Source of the DNA: Loripinus fragilis
Taxonomy: Eukaryota; Mollusca; Bivalvia; Lucinida; Lucinidae
DNA length: 64,000 nt
Assembly: GCA_964019695.1 (NCBI GenBank)
Contig: OZ026524.1
Location: 30,355,664-30,419,663 of the forward strand
Direction: 5' to 3'
The notes below the pieces were generated by a model. The model was given only the letters and a program-made list of their open reading frames with translations, made no database searches and was not told where the DNA came from. The translations under genes and the position numbers were made by a program. Below, in pieces: positions 1 to 11,146 of the stretch (its first letter is position 1; each line of letters starts with the position of its first letter).

Positions 1-180
1 AGCCTGTGTAGCCTCCTTTTAAGCTTAGACACTCCAAATGGTTTTCAGTCAGTAGCTTAACAATCATAGAATACTCAAGCGACTAGCAAAGGCTCTGATC
101 AGACTGCGCGTATGCGCAGGCTGATCTGAGAATTTGCTGGTCGCACATACCACATTGTTGGAAATCTCATGAACTGGCTC
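1..180 (+). mobile_element. MITE family A, copy 1, cut by the window edge
   Basis: The stretch matches the copies at 39882-40318 and 41353-41572 and, inverted, 1575-1795. It carries the shared core (ACTGCGC, then ATGCGCAGGCTG, at about 91-128). It ends in an inverted terminus reading ATTGTTGGAAATCTCATG, the complement of the left end of the other copies. No coding capacity is visible. Confidence 0.7.
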
Positions 181-339
181 AAATGATATTTTCCCACTGT
201 CTATTCAATGTCTGAGGCGATCTTTCGCACACCACCCACAACGTCATTTCTTGTTGTACTCCCTAACCCCCAGTGTCTTAAGCAATTCCTCTCCTAGAAT
301 TGCCCAGCTCGTGTAATTTTCTCCGAATTGTCCTTCTAG

Positions 340-985
340 ACACAGCCCTGTGAGGCCTTTCATGCAAACCAAATATCTATGTGTCTTAATCCACATCTGA
401 ATTAAGGGTGAGGTTGGCGCCGTTAAACTAATTAAGCCCTCCAGTAAAACATTTTGCTGACCGTTCCAAGGCGGTACTTCTTTTGTGGATCTTTTATGTT
501 TTTTTCTGTCTTGTTTTTGCTATGCCTTTGTGCGCATCTGTTTATATGTGTTTTGTGGTCACCTGCTGGGAAAGGGCTGACCTCTTGGCTCTCGTTTGTG
601 GTGTCTACTGTGAGTTTGTCACTTTCCCATTGGTATCCTGGGTCAGTTGTGATACTTGATTGTATCGATTCCTGATCTTTGAAACCCTTACTTATTTTCA
701 TTCAATATTGATATAATTTAATTGCTAGCATTTCAAAACTTATAACTTGAACAAATCACATTGTCTCATTGTTTGTTTATTTATGAAACGTAGCAATTGT
801 TGGCATTTTAGAATTTTTGACAAGTACTAATTTAATAATTGTATGGATTGAGCATGAAAAAACCAAGAGAAAACTGGTTGCTTTGCTTAAAATGTCGCCC
901 TGCTGTCCTGGGACTGTTAGTATTATGTGGTTTTCCACGCGGTGCCGTGGATTGGTGGTATTTCCTGGTCATACGTATTGTTTTC
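340..985 (+). repeat. Interspersed repeat family C, copy 1
   Basis: Positions 354-700 resemble 10506-10855 almost line for line (TTTCATGCAA, CATCTGAATTAAGGGTGA, CGGTACTTC, GTGGATCTTTTATG). Positions 860-975 resemble 13765-13890, 18415-18570 and 42775-42895 (CGCGGTGCCGTGG, GGTATTTCCTGGTCATAC). Short open frames here are not conserved as protein. The class of element is unknown; it is probably a non-autonomous or decayed retroelement. Confidence 0.6.
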
Positions 986-1098
986 TTTTTTTATAACCTC
1001 GGGTCCAGTGCCTAGATATGACGATGAATCTAAAGTGTATATCATCAAAGATGGGTCTAATAAGTATAGTCAGCATATGCTGATTGGTGGTACTTAAA

Positions 1099-1099
1099 G

Positions 1100-1171
<72 letters not shown>
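1099..1171. repeat. (TTA)n microsatellite
   Basis: An uninterrupted run of TTA/ATT triplets of about 24 copies. It makes an artificial poly-Asn frame on the minus strand. Confidence 0.95.
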
Positions 1172-1173
<2 letters not shown>

Positions 1174-1574
1174 GGCATATTTACATTGACCTGAAAGGTT
1201 ATATTTCGCACAGTACATCGAACCTACTTTTTTCGCCAACCCGTTGTAGTTTCTAACCATCAATAGCTTAATTGACTTTTGATTTTGAAGAGTCGCATAA
1301 TGTCGTCGGGGCTTCATACTCTCTCTAAGTTATTCTCTAAACTGTTTTGCATTTTTCAGTATCTGTATTTTGATTTTAGACAGTTCTTTCTAGTATATTT
1401 TCTGCAGTTTATACCCATCTGGCATGAACAATATGTTACGTTTGTTTTGCCTATTTCTGAGTGGCCGCTGAAGATAGGTTTCACTGAAAATTAAAAAAAA
1501 TTCTAGGATCTTTATCTTCAAAAACCCATGAACTAGTTTACATAGTTGTTTCAAGTCGTAGCGTATATATAAAT

Positions 1575-1795
1575 TGAGCCGCGACATGAGATTTCCAACA
1601 CTGTGGTATGTGCGACCAGCAAAGCCTCAGATCAGCCTGCGCATACACGCAGTCTGATCAGAGCCTTTGCTAGTCGCTTGAACATTCTATGAGTGTTAAG
1701 CTACTGATTGAACATCATTTGGCGCTCCTAAGCTTAAACGGAGGCTGCATCTACACTTGTCAAAATGCCACATTGTTGGACATCACAATCATAAT
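1575..1795 (-). mobile_element. MITE family A, copy 2, inverted
   Basis: Begins GAGCCGCGACATGAGATTTC and continues as the reverse complement of copy 1, including the core hairpin at about 1626-1665. Copies 1 and 2 face each other across about 1.4 kb, so the pair could fold as a large inverted repeat. Confidence 0.7.
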
Positions 1796-2560
1796 GTCAT
1801 GTTGGAAGATTTAATATCACCAGTCGTTCGCTATAGCTGGGTCGTAAATAGACGAAAATATACCCCAATTTTAGAAGAAAATAAAACAATATATGCTTGA
1901 CTTTTTTGCTCAGTCATTATTATTATTAAAGTATGACAAAAATCACACATTATCAAGTTCAGCTAAATTAAAAAATAACAAAATTTTATTTATTTTACAA
2001 ATCTAGTGGTTTACAGATTTTGATTTTCACAGCAACGTTGCGTACATGGTGACAAAACATTATTTTTTTTTTCGCCAGAAACGAGATTTCAAAGTAATCT
2101 TAATGTGATTTGATAAGTTGATTCTGACAAGCGAGCTCTTGTATTATTGAATTTTTTAAACTCGTTGTAGGCAACTCTCGCATTTTATCATTTAAACTCA
2201 ACTCATTTAATAAATTCATTAAAACATGAGCACTCATGTAAGATCCTCTATTTCTTACCAATTTCGAAATGCAATTGTAATGACTAATGCAATTGTAATA
2301 TAATTGGTTTAAACCATTTGAACTGTGGTACAGCAATTCATACTATTTACATGGGTGGCAAGCCAAGAATTAGCATGCAGTGTAATAGATCATATCGTTC
2401 AGAATGCACATTTACAAATGGAAACTCATTTAGATATGCCAATCAACTCGCCACAAAAGGGCCATTAGTCCCTTTCCATGGCTTTTTACTTATTGAAATT
2501 TTACCCTTTAGTTTATTTCTGTTCTCTAATTCATTTATTATTAATATATTATTATTTTTA
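1796..2560. other. No recognised feature
   Basis: AT-rich sequence with only short chance frames. If TNF-A exon 2 is used, this must be intron 1 of TNF-A. I searched it and positions 1-1575 for a first exon with a basic patch and membrane anchor like those of TNF-B and TNF-C and found none. Confidence 0.5.
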
Positions 2561-2565
2561 TATCA

Positions 2566-2617
<52 letters not shown>
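2566..2617. repeat. (ATT)n microsatellite abutting a splice acceptor
   Basis: About 17 ATT triplets run directly into AACAG, the 3' splice site of TNF-A exon 2 at 2622. The position normally held by the polypyrimidine tract is therefore microsatellite. Confidence 0.9.
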
Positions 2618-2619
<2 letters not shown>

Positions 2620-2621
2620 AG

Positions 2622-2706
2622 GAGGCGGAGAGGCAAATTCAAAAGAAACCAACATTTAGACCGCAAGTTGGGGCCCAGATGTCAATTAACCAAACACTTT
2701 TAAGCA
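2622..2706 (+). CDS. TNF-A exon 2, stalk region
   Basis: This 85-bp exon (28 codons plus one base) starts in phase 0 after AACAG and ends in phase 1 before GTAAGT. It encodes EAERQ, a basic stretch, then VGAQMSINQTLLS. It aligns with TNF-B exon 2 (KIGAQLSLNHTLLQ) and TNF-C exon 2 (EPERQ ... RIGAQLSLDAERLQ), which is the main evidence because it is too short to stand alone. In the protein it would link the membrane anchor to the TNF homology domain. The NQT triplet is a possible N-glycosylation site. Confidence 0.75.
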
Positions 2707-2739
2707 GTAAGTAAAATCAGTCATTTTTCTAACTAAGTT

Positions 2740-3683
2740 CTGCTGTGCATTATACTTCCAACTTAAAAAGTGGATATTGCTTCGTCGTCTGTCTATCCAT
2801 TTATATGTTCTTTCGTTCGTTTGTTTGTTTGTTAGTCGCGTTAAATATTTTTTTATATGAAATAATCATGAAAGTTAAAATATGGCCTCTGAAATGTGCG
2901 TGTTGTTTGTTGTTGTTGTTTGCTTGTTGTTGTTGTTGTTGTGGTAAGCTTTGGTATTTTCATCACAATTGATACCAGAAAGATATTTGGTACGTTCATA
3001 ACATAATGCACTAGAACACTGATCTTGAGCTTTGATAATTTCATAACAATCCATATCAGAAAGTATTTTAACTCTGTCCTTTATATTTAGAACCTTTTTA
3101 ACATGATATATACGAATGCTTGTATTTTCATAATAGTCAGGGAAAAATCCAAAAAAGTGAACAAGCACAGGGATTTTGTGAAGAAAATGGTTTGACACCT
3201 TGATAAGCGGAAATAAGTATGCTGAACCCAAAAACTAATGTTGGCAAGCTGAGAAATGACGCCTTAATGACCTAATTTGCATATTTTCAAAATGGCCACC
3301 AAAAATCATGGAATTGATATATTAATGAAATATTTTTATTTTTTGACAATGTTTTTCACCCAAAATCATTAGTATTATGTCCTAAGGTGGTTTTACTTTT
3401 AGAGTACATGGTTTTGACCGCATTTTACATAAATAGTCCAGGCTTTTACCGTATTCATTGTAATAAATGTCTCTTTAGTCTATAGAACTATATATAAACT
3501 TGCCTTATTCAGTATCCTGCTATTTAAATTCAAGTATTATTCATGGTACGATTTTGGACTGTTTAAATGCCTTTTAAGTAATAAATGAGAAAGAAACTTG
3601 ATAATCAACAAGTTGAAGTTGTTTTGTTTTTAAATAAATATGTTATAATGTCCATACCAAAATACATGGTACATTTTTTTATC
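2740..3683. other. TNF-A intron 2, left part
   Basis: Non-coding, with a (TTG)n stretch near 2905-2942 (which gives an Asn/Thr-rich minus-strand frame) and GTTT repeats near 2815-2835. I see no gene here. Confidence 0.6.
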
Positions 3684-4729
3684 TATACTAAAGGACTTTG
3701 AAAACGCATCACCCAGATTAAATCCTTTATTTCACAAACCCTGAGAATGTCAGCGAGATAATTATTATTGCATATCATAGTCTGACCATCTGGTAGTGTG
3801 TCCTAGAAATTTCATGGTTGTAAATTTGCTTTAAAGTATTGAAAAAGTATCCGTTTTAAGACAGGGATGGTCGATTTTTAAGGACGCAAATTCAGCTGCA
3901 ATTTAACACGCGTTAGTTTTGATTCCTGACTCAACGAATTTGTGTCCTTTGCTTCTTTCACGATTGCACATTTATCATTGAAGGATCAGAAATGAATTGA
4001 CAGTTTGGTATGCTCAAAACTACACCCCTTTAAAATTACCGGCATGCCCCACCCACCCTGTTTACTATAGTCTAGTAATAAAATTCAACGTCTCGGGCCT
4101 ATCAAAGTTTCGATTTCTTACGTCCGGTTTTATTGGGAGAGGCTAAGGGCATACACAAATGACAGATTATTCATGAATTACGTTTGTATCACGTGTCTTT
4201 TGTATTGTGCAAGTGACATTAACGTAAATTTTTAAGACGTTCTCGATCACATGACAGCAAATCTCCTACAACGATTTACATCAAAACGTCTTCCCCACAT
4301 GCTTGTCAGTGTATGTAATCAATATCAGTAATGAAAACGTGCATAAAGGTAACTAATGGAGATGTTTTAAAAAGGAGCTATAAATTGATGTTCAAATTTG
4401 ACGTTTATTTTCGAAATTTTGAAAGTATCAATTACTTTTAATTAGAAAAAGTCTATACACTCTTTTGGTAACATGGCATCATATACGCCATAGTTTAAAC
4501 ATAAAAATAATCAAAAAGCTTCATTTATTTGTGCAAAAAGGTGCTGGATGCTGTATGTACCCATGTGACGTCATCAGCAGCGTCGCGTGATAGTGCAGTC
4601 AAATTAATGACTGATTCCTACCAATTCTTGGTGGCTCATTAAAACATGCGAGTAACTTTTCAATCGTATATACGGTTAACAAGAAAAGTGCAAAAATAGG
4701 GTGATGCGTTTTCAAAGTCCTCTAGTATA
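3684..4729. mobile_element. Non-autonomous DNA transposon, about 1.05 kb
   Basis: Termini are inverted copies: TATACTAAAGGACTTTGAAA followed by ACGCATCACCC at the left, and GGGTGATGCG, TTTTCAAAGTCCTCTAGTATA at the right. No transposase frame lies between them. The TA-like ends suggest a Tc1/mariner-type relative, but the superfamily is inferred. It lies in TNF-A intron 2. Confidence 0.75.
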
Positions 4730-4928
4730 TAAAAAGTAACAGCATGCACATTCCTTGGTAGCCTAGGGTCTAATTAGACCAAACTTGTACCATCAGAAAA
4801 ATTCTAATAAGTGTCAAATTGTTTTGTGCGACCACTTAAATGGAGAAAAATACTTAAATGTTTATACTGATCGAGGACTTATTTTTTGCTATAGTCAACA
4901 ATGTACGATTTGGTTTCATTATTTACAG

Positions 4929-5350
4929 AAAGCCCACCAAAACTCATGTGGTCACACCAAAGTTCGGACGACTATTTAGATGGTATACAACATGTCACCC
5001 ATTACTATGGTAACCATTCCTTCGACTGTCTGGAAATTCCTAGTTCTGGTCGTTATTTAGTAGCCATCCAAGTGACATACCGATTCTCTATCTCGTATCC
5101 TTCCACCGCTGTCAGGACTTATTTTACACTGACAAGATTCAGAAGAGACGCCGCACACCTTGTCGCCAAGAGTGAATACCCAGTTCAGGCTCCAAGACTT
5201 CGCAGCAGCGCCACTGTACGGAAGTCTGTGACAATGGTTCGTAGTATTGCGTTGAACATTGGAGACAGACTTTCTGTCACTGTGTCACATCCTGCATTAA
5301 TCTATGCAAGCAAAATTGACAACTTTTTCGGGATTATTCAATTAAGATAA
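4929..5350 (+). CDS. TNF-A exon 3, TNF homology domain
   Basis: The exon encodes 139 residues plus the codon split by the phase-1 intron, ending at TAA 5348-5350. It holds a whole TNF homology domain. Counting from the split codon, KLMWSH is at 5-10, GRYLVAIQVTY at 41-51 matches the family's G-x-Y-x-x-x-x-Q-V strand, GDRLSVTVS at 112-120 matches the L-x-x-GD-x-L strand, and FFGIIQL at 133-139 matches the C-terminal strand that in human TNF ends with a similar FGI stretch. C1q domains end differently, so C1q is less likely. One cysteine (FDCLE) is shared by all three paralogs. The closest relative in the window is TNF-C, which shares IYASKIDNFFGII exactly. Expected role: trimeric ligand for a TNF receptor. 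Confidence 0.85.
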
Positions 5351-5683
5351 GACTAAACTATTAAGAAAATAAGTGTAACTTTGCACCGAATTGGTACCGG
5401 CTGAACTGCCACTGACTTTGATGTAACCTTTCAACAGCTTATAAAGCTATGCTCTTTTCTTGTGTATTGATCTGGGGAATACTTACAACAATAACGGGTA
5501 GAAATATTAAAATGTTAATCGCTGTAGAAATGTCATCAGGGTTGTTTTAGTAGAAAAACAAGTGTTAATTTACACAAAAGGGGTAGAAGCTAAGCTGCCA
5601 CATCTTTTGGTGTTAACTTACACTTATTGTTTATAGTGTAGTGTTTGACATTACGCATGCACAAAAATCCAATACCTTATTAC

Positions 5684-5882
5684 TGTCATGCTAACCAAGA
5701 GTGACAGTGACGTAAAATTTTACAATTATTAGATAAAACATTAACTTGTTCACTCCACTTGAGCTAACGCGAATCGACAGATCACATGGGTACTAATACA
5801 CAAATGATCTATCGATTCTAAGTCTTTGATAACTTTGTAATCAAAACATGACGTCACTGTCACTCTTGGCTGGCAGGACAGT
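5684..5882. mobile_element. Foldback MITE family D, copy 1
   Basis: The left end holds CCAAGAGTGACAGTGACGT and the right end ACGTCACTGTCACTCTTGG followed by CTGGCAGGACAG. Inner arms also match inversely (GCGAATCGACAGATC and GATCTATCGATTC). Length about 200 bp, no frame. It lies about 330 bp after the TNF-A stop, possibly within the 3' UTR. Confidence 0.8.
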
Positions 5883-5966
5883 TAACCTAATAAGCACAAT
5901 ATATTTTAAAGGCTCAGCCGTTGTTTATAATAAATGCACTTTTGATTTCCAGTCAAGTGTAAGTAT

Positions 5967-6189
5967 CCTGCCAGCCAAGAGTGACATTGACATCGTGTTT
6001 TGTTTACAATTGTTAAGTAAAACATTAACTTGTACACCCCACTTGCACTAACGCGAATAGATAGATCTATCGTGTTTTAATCAAATCCGCAGGATAGGAC
6101 TAATACACAAGTGATATATCGATCATAAGTCCCTGATAACTTTGTAAACAAAACATGACGTCACTGTCACTCTTGGCTGGCAGGACAGC
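5967..6189. mobile_element. Foldback MITE family D, copy 2
   Basis: Same termini as copy 1 (CCTGCCAGCCAAGAGTGACA and its inverse at 6160-6186), with the same internal GCACTAACGCGAAT segment. Two copies stand 85 bp apart in tandem. Confidence 0.8.
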
Positions 6190-6560
6190 AGTAGCATTAT
6201 TTTCATGGATTCATCATGTGGATGAAAACAGCGTGAGTCCTGATCAGCTTCATCTGATAAATGAATGAAGACTTATTTAAAGCATTTTCTACGGGAAACA
6301 TATAATAATTGTTAATTAAATTGCATAAGTTTCTCTTTTAAATTTGTCTGAAAAGTTGCATGTAATTATATAAGTAGGATGTGAATTCCAGTATTTTGGT
6401 GCTAAAACTGAGAATAATTTATCGTATAAATTGGTACCTTGGAACCGCTAATGTGCCGTCGACCGATGATGTGAGTGTTCGATCATGAACCTGAGAATTT
6501 GGTGCCAACATATAGGGGTAACACCGTTTAGAACTTTATACGTTAGAGTTGCTTTGTTAT
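6190..6560. other. No recognised feature
   Basis: AT-rich intergenic sequence without a convincing frame or repeat. Confidence 0.5.
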
Positions 6561-7800
6561 ACGAGGGCTGTTCAAATATGAATGCAAGTAGCAACATAAT
6601 TTCTTCACATACTATTATATGCTACGACAAAATGTCATACCCTGAATCTTGAAAGAACTTTTTGTCGCCTTTCAAATGGTACCAAACATAAAGAAACACT
6701 AACTATATGTCTCGAGTTACAGACGCTTATATAAAAGCCCTTCCTGTATACTGAAGTTTTTCTGAAGCAAATTGCCATACACGTTTTGGTACAATGGCGG
6801 ATATAGTGTCATACCTTTGTAAGTTTGAGACAAAATGGCACCAAATTTTAGGTGCAAGTTTAAGGTACATTGACAAAGCTGCTTGCAGGAAAAAATTTAT
6901 ATATTCCTGTTTCAATCTCGAGTAAACAGGCACGTTTGTGACGTCATTATTTTATGATAAACGTCATTTTGAGTTATCTACTGGTGATGCAACAATGAAC
7001 ATCACTGTGTCTTTTTCTTTGCATTTTGCTTAAAACATGCTTAATATGTCATAGGGAAGTTTTCAAAATGCTCCGTCCTCTATTTACAGAGTAATCACAT
7101 TTTATATCATTTTTCAAGCATTTTCTGCGTCTTAATGACGCGTTTACATAATTTAAAATATGTTCAATCTGTTATAATCCTCAAGACCAGGTGAGTAATT
7201 GTATTGTAAATAATGTCTATTTTGGTAAAACTTAAAGTTAACGTTTAAATTTAGATTAAAACCGCAATGTTTTGGCAACAAAAATTAAGTATAAGTTCTA
7301 TAACCCTTTCACTTAAGGCAGTTTTGACTTAATAAAAATGATTTTCAGCGTTTAAAAATTACCCACTATCCTTCAATGATTTGTAGCAACAACTCAGTAT
7401 GAGCGATCAACATATTGGCTTTGAGATAAAAACTAGTTTAAATGTTGCTTCGTGCATTTTGTTAGAGAAAAGTTTGACTGAAACTGAAAGGTGGTGTTTT
7501 GTTTATCATTTATTTGCAAACATAAGGAGACTTTAGTGAAAACGATTCGATGTAATTTAGCAAAAACGTTTCGTATGTTCGCAAATTTCACAGAATCATT
7601 ATATTAGTATATGGGGATACCTCCTTAAAATTTCAAGAAATTTCACCAATTTATCGAAGAATTATACGCTCGTCTATATCACAGGTATGTTCGAAGCGTT
7701 GTGTTTATTAGTATACTAAAGTGACACTCATCCAAAGGGCTATAACTCGATAAGTATACTGTATTTTTCTTTAGGTCTGGTGCCAGTTTAAAGGTGACAT

Positions 7801-8830
7801 ACAGTGAGCCACTTTCGTTACGCACCAATTTTTCAGGGCCCACAGTTTTTGACAAAAATGCTGATATTGAACATTCTCTATGATAATTTACTTATTGACA
7901 TTTTATCTGTTTGATGACATCGAAAAAATATCGGAATCACTCATGCGAATCATTCTGCTACGCCAAAGGCAATTTTGACAGAACCGCATGTGCAACCTGA
8001 ACGTCTATATTTTTAGTTGCGTTTTTGTGCGAGGCATTATCCATGGTGATCGTTGCGATAGAAAAACACCCAAAACAGTTACTTTATTCAAGTTAAACTC
8101 CTTTTTTCAGTCGTTGAATTTAGCAACACCGTTATATTTTGAAGAAATGCTCGTTTTGACGTCATATTAACGTCAGTTTCAATAATCAAACAGGGTTTTC
8201 TTCGTAAATTATTTTGTTATGAGTCACTTGTTGACATAGAACTATCCAAACACTAAAACATCTTATCTTTGACCTGTCGTATAGCCTTGGTAGTAGTGAC
8301 GTTATCACTAACGTCAATTCATTGACGCCATAAATCCATTATTTTTTACGAAAATAAACGACGGATACATGGTTGTTTAAAAAGAAATTATAAAAGAAGT
8401 GTTTTGATAACTAGTTCACTCAGAATCATACGAAATTTTAACAAACTTTAAAAAAGTACTAAAACCAATTTTTTTTTCAAACCTTGACCAGCTGGAAACC
8501 AAAATAGTAAAACGTTTAAAAATGACGAAGTTAACAAACACATTCCAGTCTTAGATATTGCCAAGAATAAAAATGCTCTTATCTCTGGTATAGCAGGAAT
8601 TCGACCCTGAAAAAAGTGCAATGTGATCTGGGTTTCATTCGAACAAATGCGGTGTGAAATGGTGTTTTGAGGGTATTCAAGATCCATTGTCTGATTCGTT
8701 TCTCATCTGATTTCAATGAAATTTCAATGGCTCATGCAAGTATAGATGCGCTTTACGCTGATAGTCTCAGAATAAAAATCCGAGTAATTTTACATTTTAT
8801 AAGTTGTGCGTAACTAAAGTGGTTCACTGT
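7801..8830. mobile_element. Non-autonomous DNA transposon, about 1.03 kb, nested
   Basis: Left end ACAGTGAGCCACTTTCGTTA followed by CGCA, right end TGCGTAACTAAAGTGGTTCACTGT, both beside TA. No transposase frame. A 79-codon minus frame inside (8687-8448) looks like chance. Confidence 0.7.
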
Positions 8831-8843
8831 ATAATCCTTTATA

Positions 8844-9772
8844 TACTGAACAAAAGTGAAAACGCTACACCTGAATTGTTTGCCATCTATATACAAAATT
8901 ATGCAAATCAATAATGCAATGGAAAGTGTATCTGTATGTTCAAATATTGGGTAATGTATAACAGTAAAAGTTTTACGGATGTTGTCACGAGGAAAAACAT
9001 GAAAGCCATTTAAATGTGACAGGGGTCCATTTTTTCAGGTTGCCAATTTGAACGGAAATCTAACACAATTTAGGCCCTCAAAAATCCACTACCTACGAGA
9101 TCCGACTGCACGAAATGGTAGTCTAGACATGTGACAACCAGAATTGTGAAGGACTTATCTCAAATGTGTTTTGATCGTTTAGAAAAGCAATCTTAAAAAG
9201 CGGATTTTCACTCAAATTGCCAAGTTTAAAAATTTAACACTGAAATCTCCATAGGAAAATCAATGTGTTGTTGCATCTTAGTATGAGGACATTACTAGTC
9301 GAGAAATAGTAGAAATAATGTGCTGAGAGGTCTTATTGATTTGGCAAAAGAAAATTTTCGAAATTCATGATAAATCGGAGATTACCAGACATTTAATATT
9401 CCCTATTTGTTTTTGTCAAAGAGAGATAATTTTTAATATTTTACAAATTCGCTAAATTCGAAATTGATTTCTTAGCTTGTATCAAGTGATTAAGCAGTTT
9501 TCTTGTGTCTTTTTGCAACACAATTAAGACTAATTTTGATAAGCATAACAATTTCAATTTGTGCATGCGCAATAGCAAATTTCAGTGAATAAAGCTTTAA
9601 ACACTTAAAGGAGCATAACTCATACATCAAACAAGACAAATTGGTGGAGTTTCAACGAATCGTTTGCTGGATGTCTGGGCAACATTCTTAAGCTTCAGTT
9701 AATACTTTTCGCCTAATACTTTCACATATAATATAGGTAATTGTAGTGTAGCGTTTTCACTTTTGTTCAGTA
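8844..9772. mobile_element. Non-autonomous DNA transposon, about 0.93 kb, nested
   Basis: Left end ACTGAACAAAAGTGAAAACG then CTACA, right end TGTAGCGTTTTCACTTTTGT then TCAGT. This resembles Tc1/mariner-type ends beginning CACTGAACAAAA. No transposase remains visible. Confidence 0.7.
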
Positions 9773-9892
9773 TAGAAACGTTTACCATTTTGTCGTAGCA
9801 TATATTTACGACAGTTATGAAGCGACTTGCATTCATATTTGAACAGCCCTCGTGAAGGAAGCTCTTCTTTATTGGCATCCACTTGAGAAAAT

Positions 9893-10040
9893 CGAATATA
9901 GAACAGAACAGAACATATCTTTATTGACATAAAACTCAGGCCACTCACAGGTAGCGTAAGAGCATAAGGTACGAAGCATAAATTATACATAATATACTTA
10001 GAATACATGAGTACAAAGAGCATGCAAAGGGTAAAAAATG
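9893..10040 (-). mobile_element. Possible LINE 3' end, minus strand
   Basis: On the minus strand the stretch ends with CAATAAAGATATGTTCTGTT and a short GTTCT repeat, typical of the 3' tail of a retroelement with a simple-repeat end. The class is not identified. Confidence 0.35.
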
Positions 10041-10240
10041 TTTGTTTGTTTGATTTGATTCTTTACGTCCTATCAACAATCTTTCAGATAAACAGGGACG
10101 GATCTTCCTGGGTTGAACCAGTACTAAGCTAGGATAAATGTGTCTTGCTCAAGGACGACAACGCAGTGACGCCGGTGAGGCTCGAACCCACGGCCCCTAG
10201 GTCTCGAGTCAAGCACTCTACCACTGAGCCACTGCGCTCC
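10041..10240 (-). mobile_element. tRNA-derived SINE, family S1, copy 1
   Basis: On the minus strand it starts GGGAGCGCAGTGGCTCAGTG with a pol III box A-like GTGGCTCAGTGG, has a box B-like GGGTTCGAGCC, and ends GACGTAAAGAATCAAATCAA plus a short repeat. Flanking CAAAGG(G)TAAAAAATG appears on both sides, a near-perfect target-site duplication of about 15 bp. The copy at 48873-49070 is the same family. Confidence 0.85.
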
Positions 10241-10259
10241 CAAAGGTAAAAAATGAAAT

Positions 10260-10860
10260 ATGAGCAAAATCAACCCTAATTGCACGCCGGTAGGTCGGAC
10301 CTCAAGCTCTATGATGGTTCCGACTAAGATTTATCTATTGATGAGATGGTAGGGGCCTGATGCTTTGGCTGTTGGGTTTACCTTTTGGATTTCTTTTGCT
10401 CCGGTATTCAGTTTTATTTACTGCTGAGTCCTAATCTTTGCTTTATCTCCTTTTTATATCTTGATTTATATGTTCTCATGGTTCTGGGAGATGAAGCATT
10501 GATAAGGTAGGGGTCTTTCATGCAAGCCAAACTATGTGTCTTTATCGACATCTGAATTAAGGGTGAAGTTGGCGCCGAGAAACCAGTTAAAGCCCTCTAG
10601 TAAAATATTTTACTGATCATTCCAACGCGGTACTTCGTTTGTGGATCTTTTATGATTTTTCTGTCTTCTGTTTGTTATGCCTTTGTGCACGTCTGTCTAT
10701 CTATGCCTAGGGGTAACCTGCTGGGAAAAGGCTGACCTCTTGGCTCTCGTTTGTGGTGTCTAACTGTGAGTTTGTCACTTTCTCATTGGTATCCTTGGTC
10801 AGGTGTGGTACTTGATTGTGTCGACTCCTGATCTTTGCACCCTTACTTACTTTCTACAAC
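10260..10860 (+). repeat. Interspersed repeat family C, copy 2
   Basis: 10506-10855 matches 354-700, and 10265-10380 (TTGCACGCCGGTAGG, GGGGCCTGATGCTT) matches 13300-13400. This shows that the segments at 340 and 13300 belong to one longer family. Confidence 0.6.
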
Positions 10861-11146
10861 TAACAATAGGCAACACAATCAACTGTTGTTGCTTCATTAA
10901 GAAACAAAATAAGGCTTCACATATCATCTGAATTGTCTATAATCAGGGAATTCCCAATAAATATTTAGCCATGATATAGTAAGATGTATATCGTCATAAT
11001 GATTGAGTCTTTTAGGGTTTGGCTGCACTTGAATTTTTTTCATTATAATTTCTACAAACTTGATAGCATACAAGCGTCCTGGTATTTGCTGAAGAAAATA
11101 GTTCTTTGAATTCTATAATGTTTGGACTTTTGTAAAAAATATGAAC

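Larger units (their letters stand above)
2622..5350 (+). other. TNF-A gene model, 3' part (exons 2 and 3)
   Basis: Two coding exons of a TNF-superfamily ligand: 2622-2706 and 4929-5350, joined by a 2.2-kb intron. The intron has a consensus GTAAGT donor at 2707 and a TTTACAG acceptor ending at 4928. The visible part encodes 168 residues. The first exon, expected to hold the cytoplasmic tail and membrane anchor, is missing and should lie left of position 1, since intron 1 is 4.8 kb in TNF-B and 6.4 kb in TNF-C. The gene is assigned by its last exon and by intron phases matching the two other copies. A transposon-like element (3684-4729) sits in the intron. I see no disabling change in the visible part, so it may be functional. 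Confidence 0.75.
6562..9852. mobile_element. DNA transposon interrupted by two others
   Basis: The left end CGAGGGCTGTTCAAATATGA is repeated inversely at 9830-9852, and the match continues inward (GCTACGACAAAATG at about 6623, CATTTTGTCGTAGC at about 9788), so the inverted ends are long. Two further elements (7801-8830 and about 8844-9772) lie inside. Subtracting them leaves about 1.3 kb. The CGAGGG-CTGTTCAAA type of end recalls mariner-like elements. No transposase motif is readable. Confidence 0.65.

Noticed and set aside
454..675. A hydrophobic 73-codon frame as the missing TNF-A first exon
   Set aside because: The sequence belongs to interspersed repeat family C, which recurs at 10506-10855 without keeping the frame, and it has no suitable phase-0 donor.
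969..1211. Poly-asparagine minus-strand frame
   Set aside because: Product of the (TTA)n microsatellite.
5400..5684. A polyadenylation signal for TNF-A
   Set aside because: No clear AATAAA close to the stop; ATTAAA-like words occur but cannot be told from AT-rich background.
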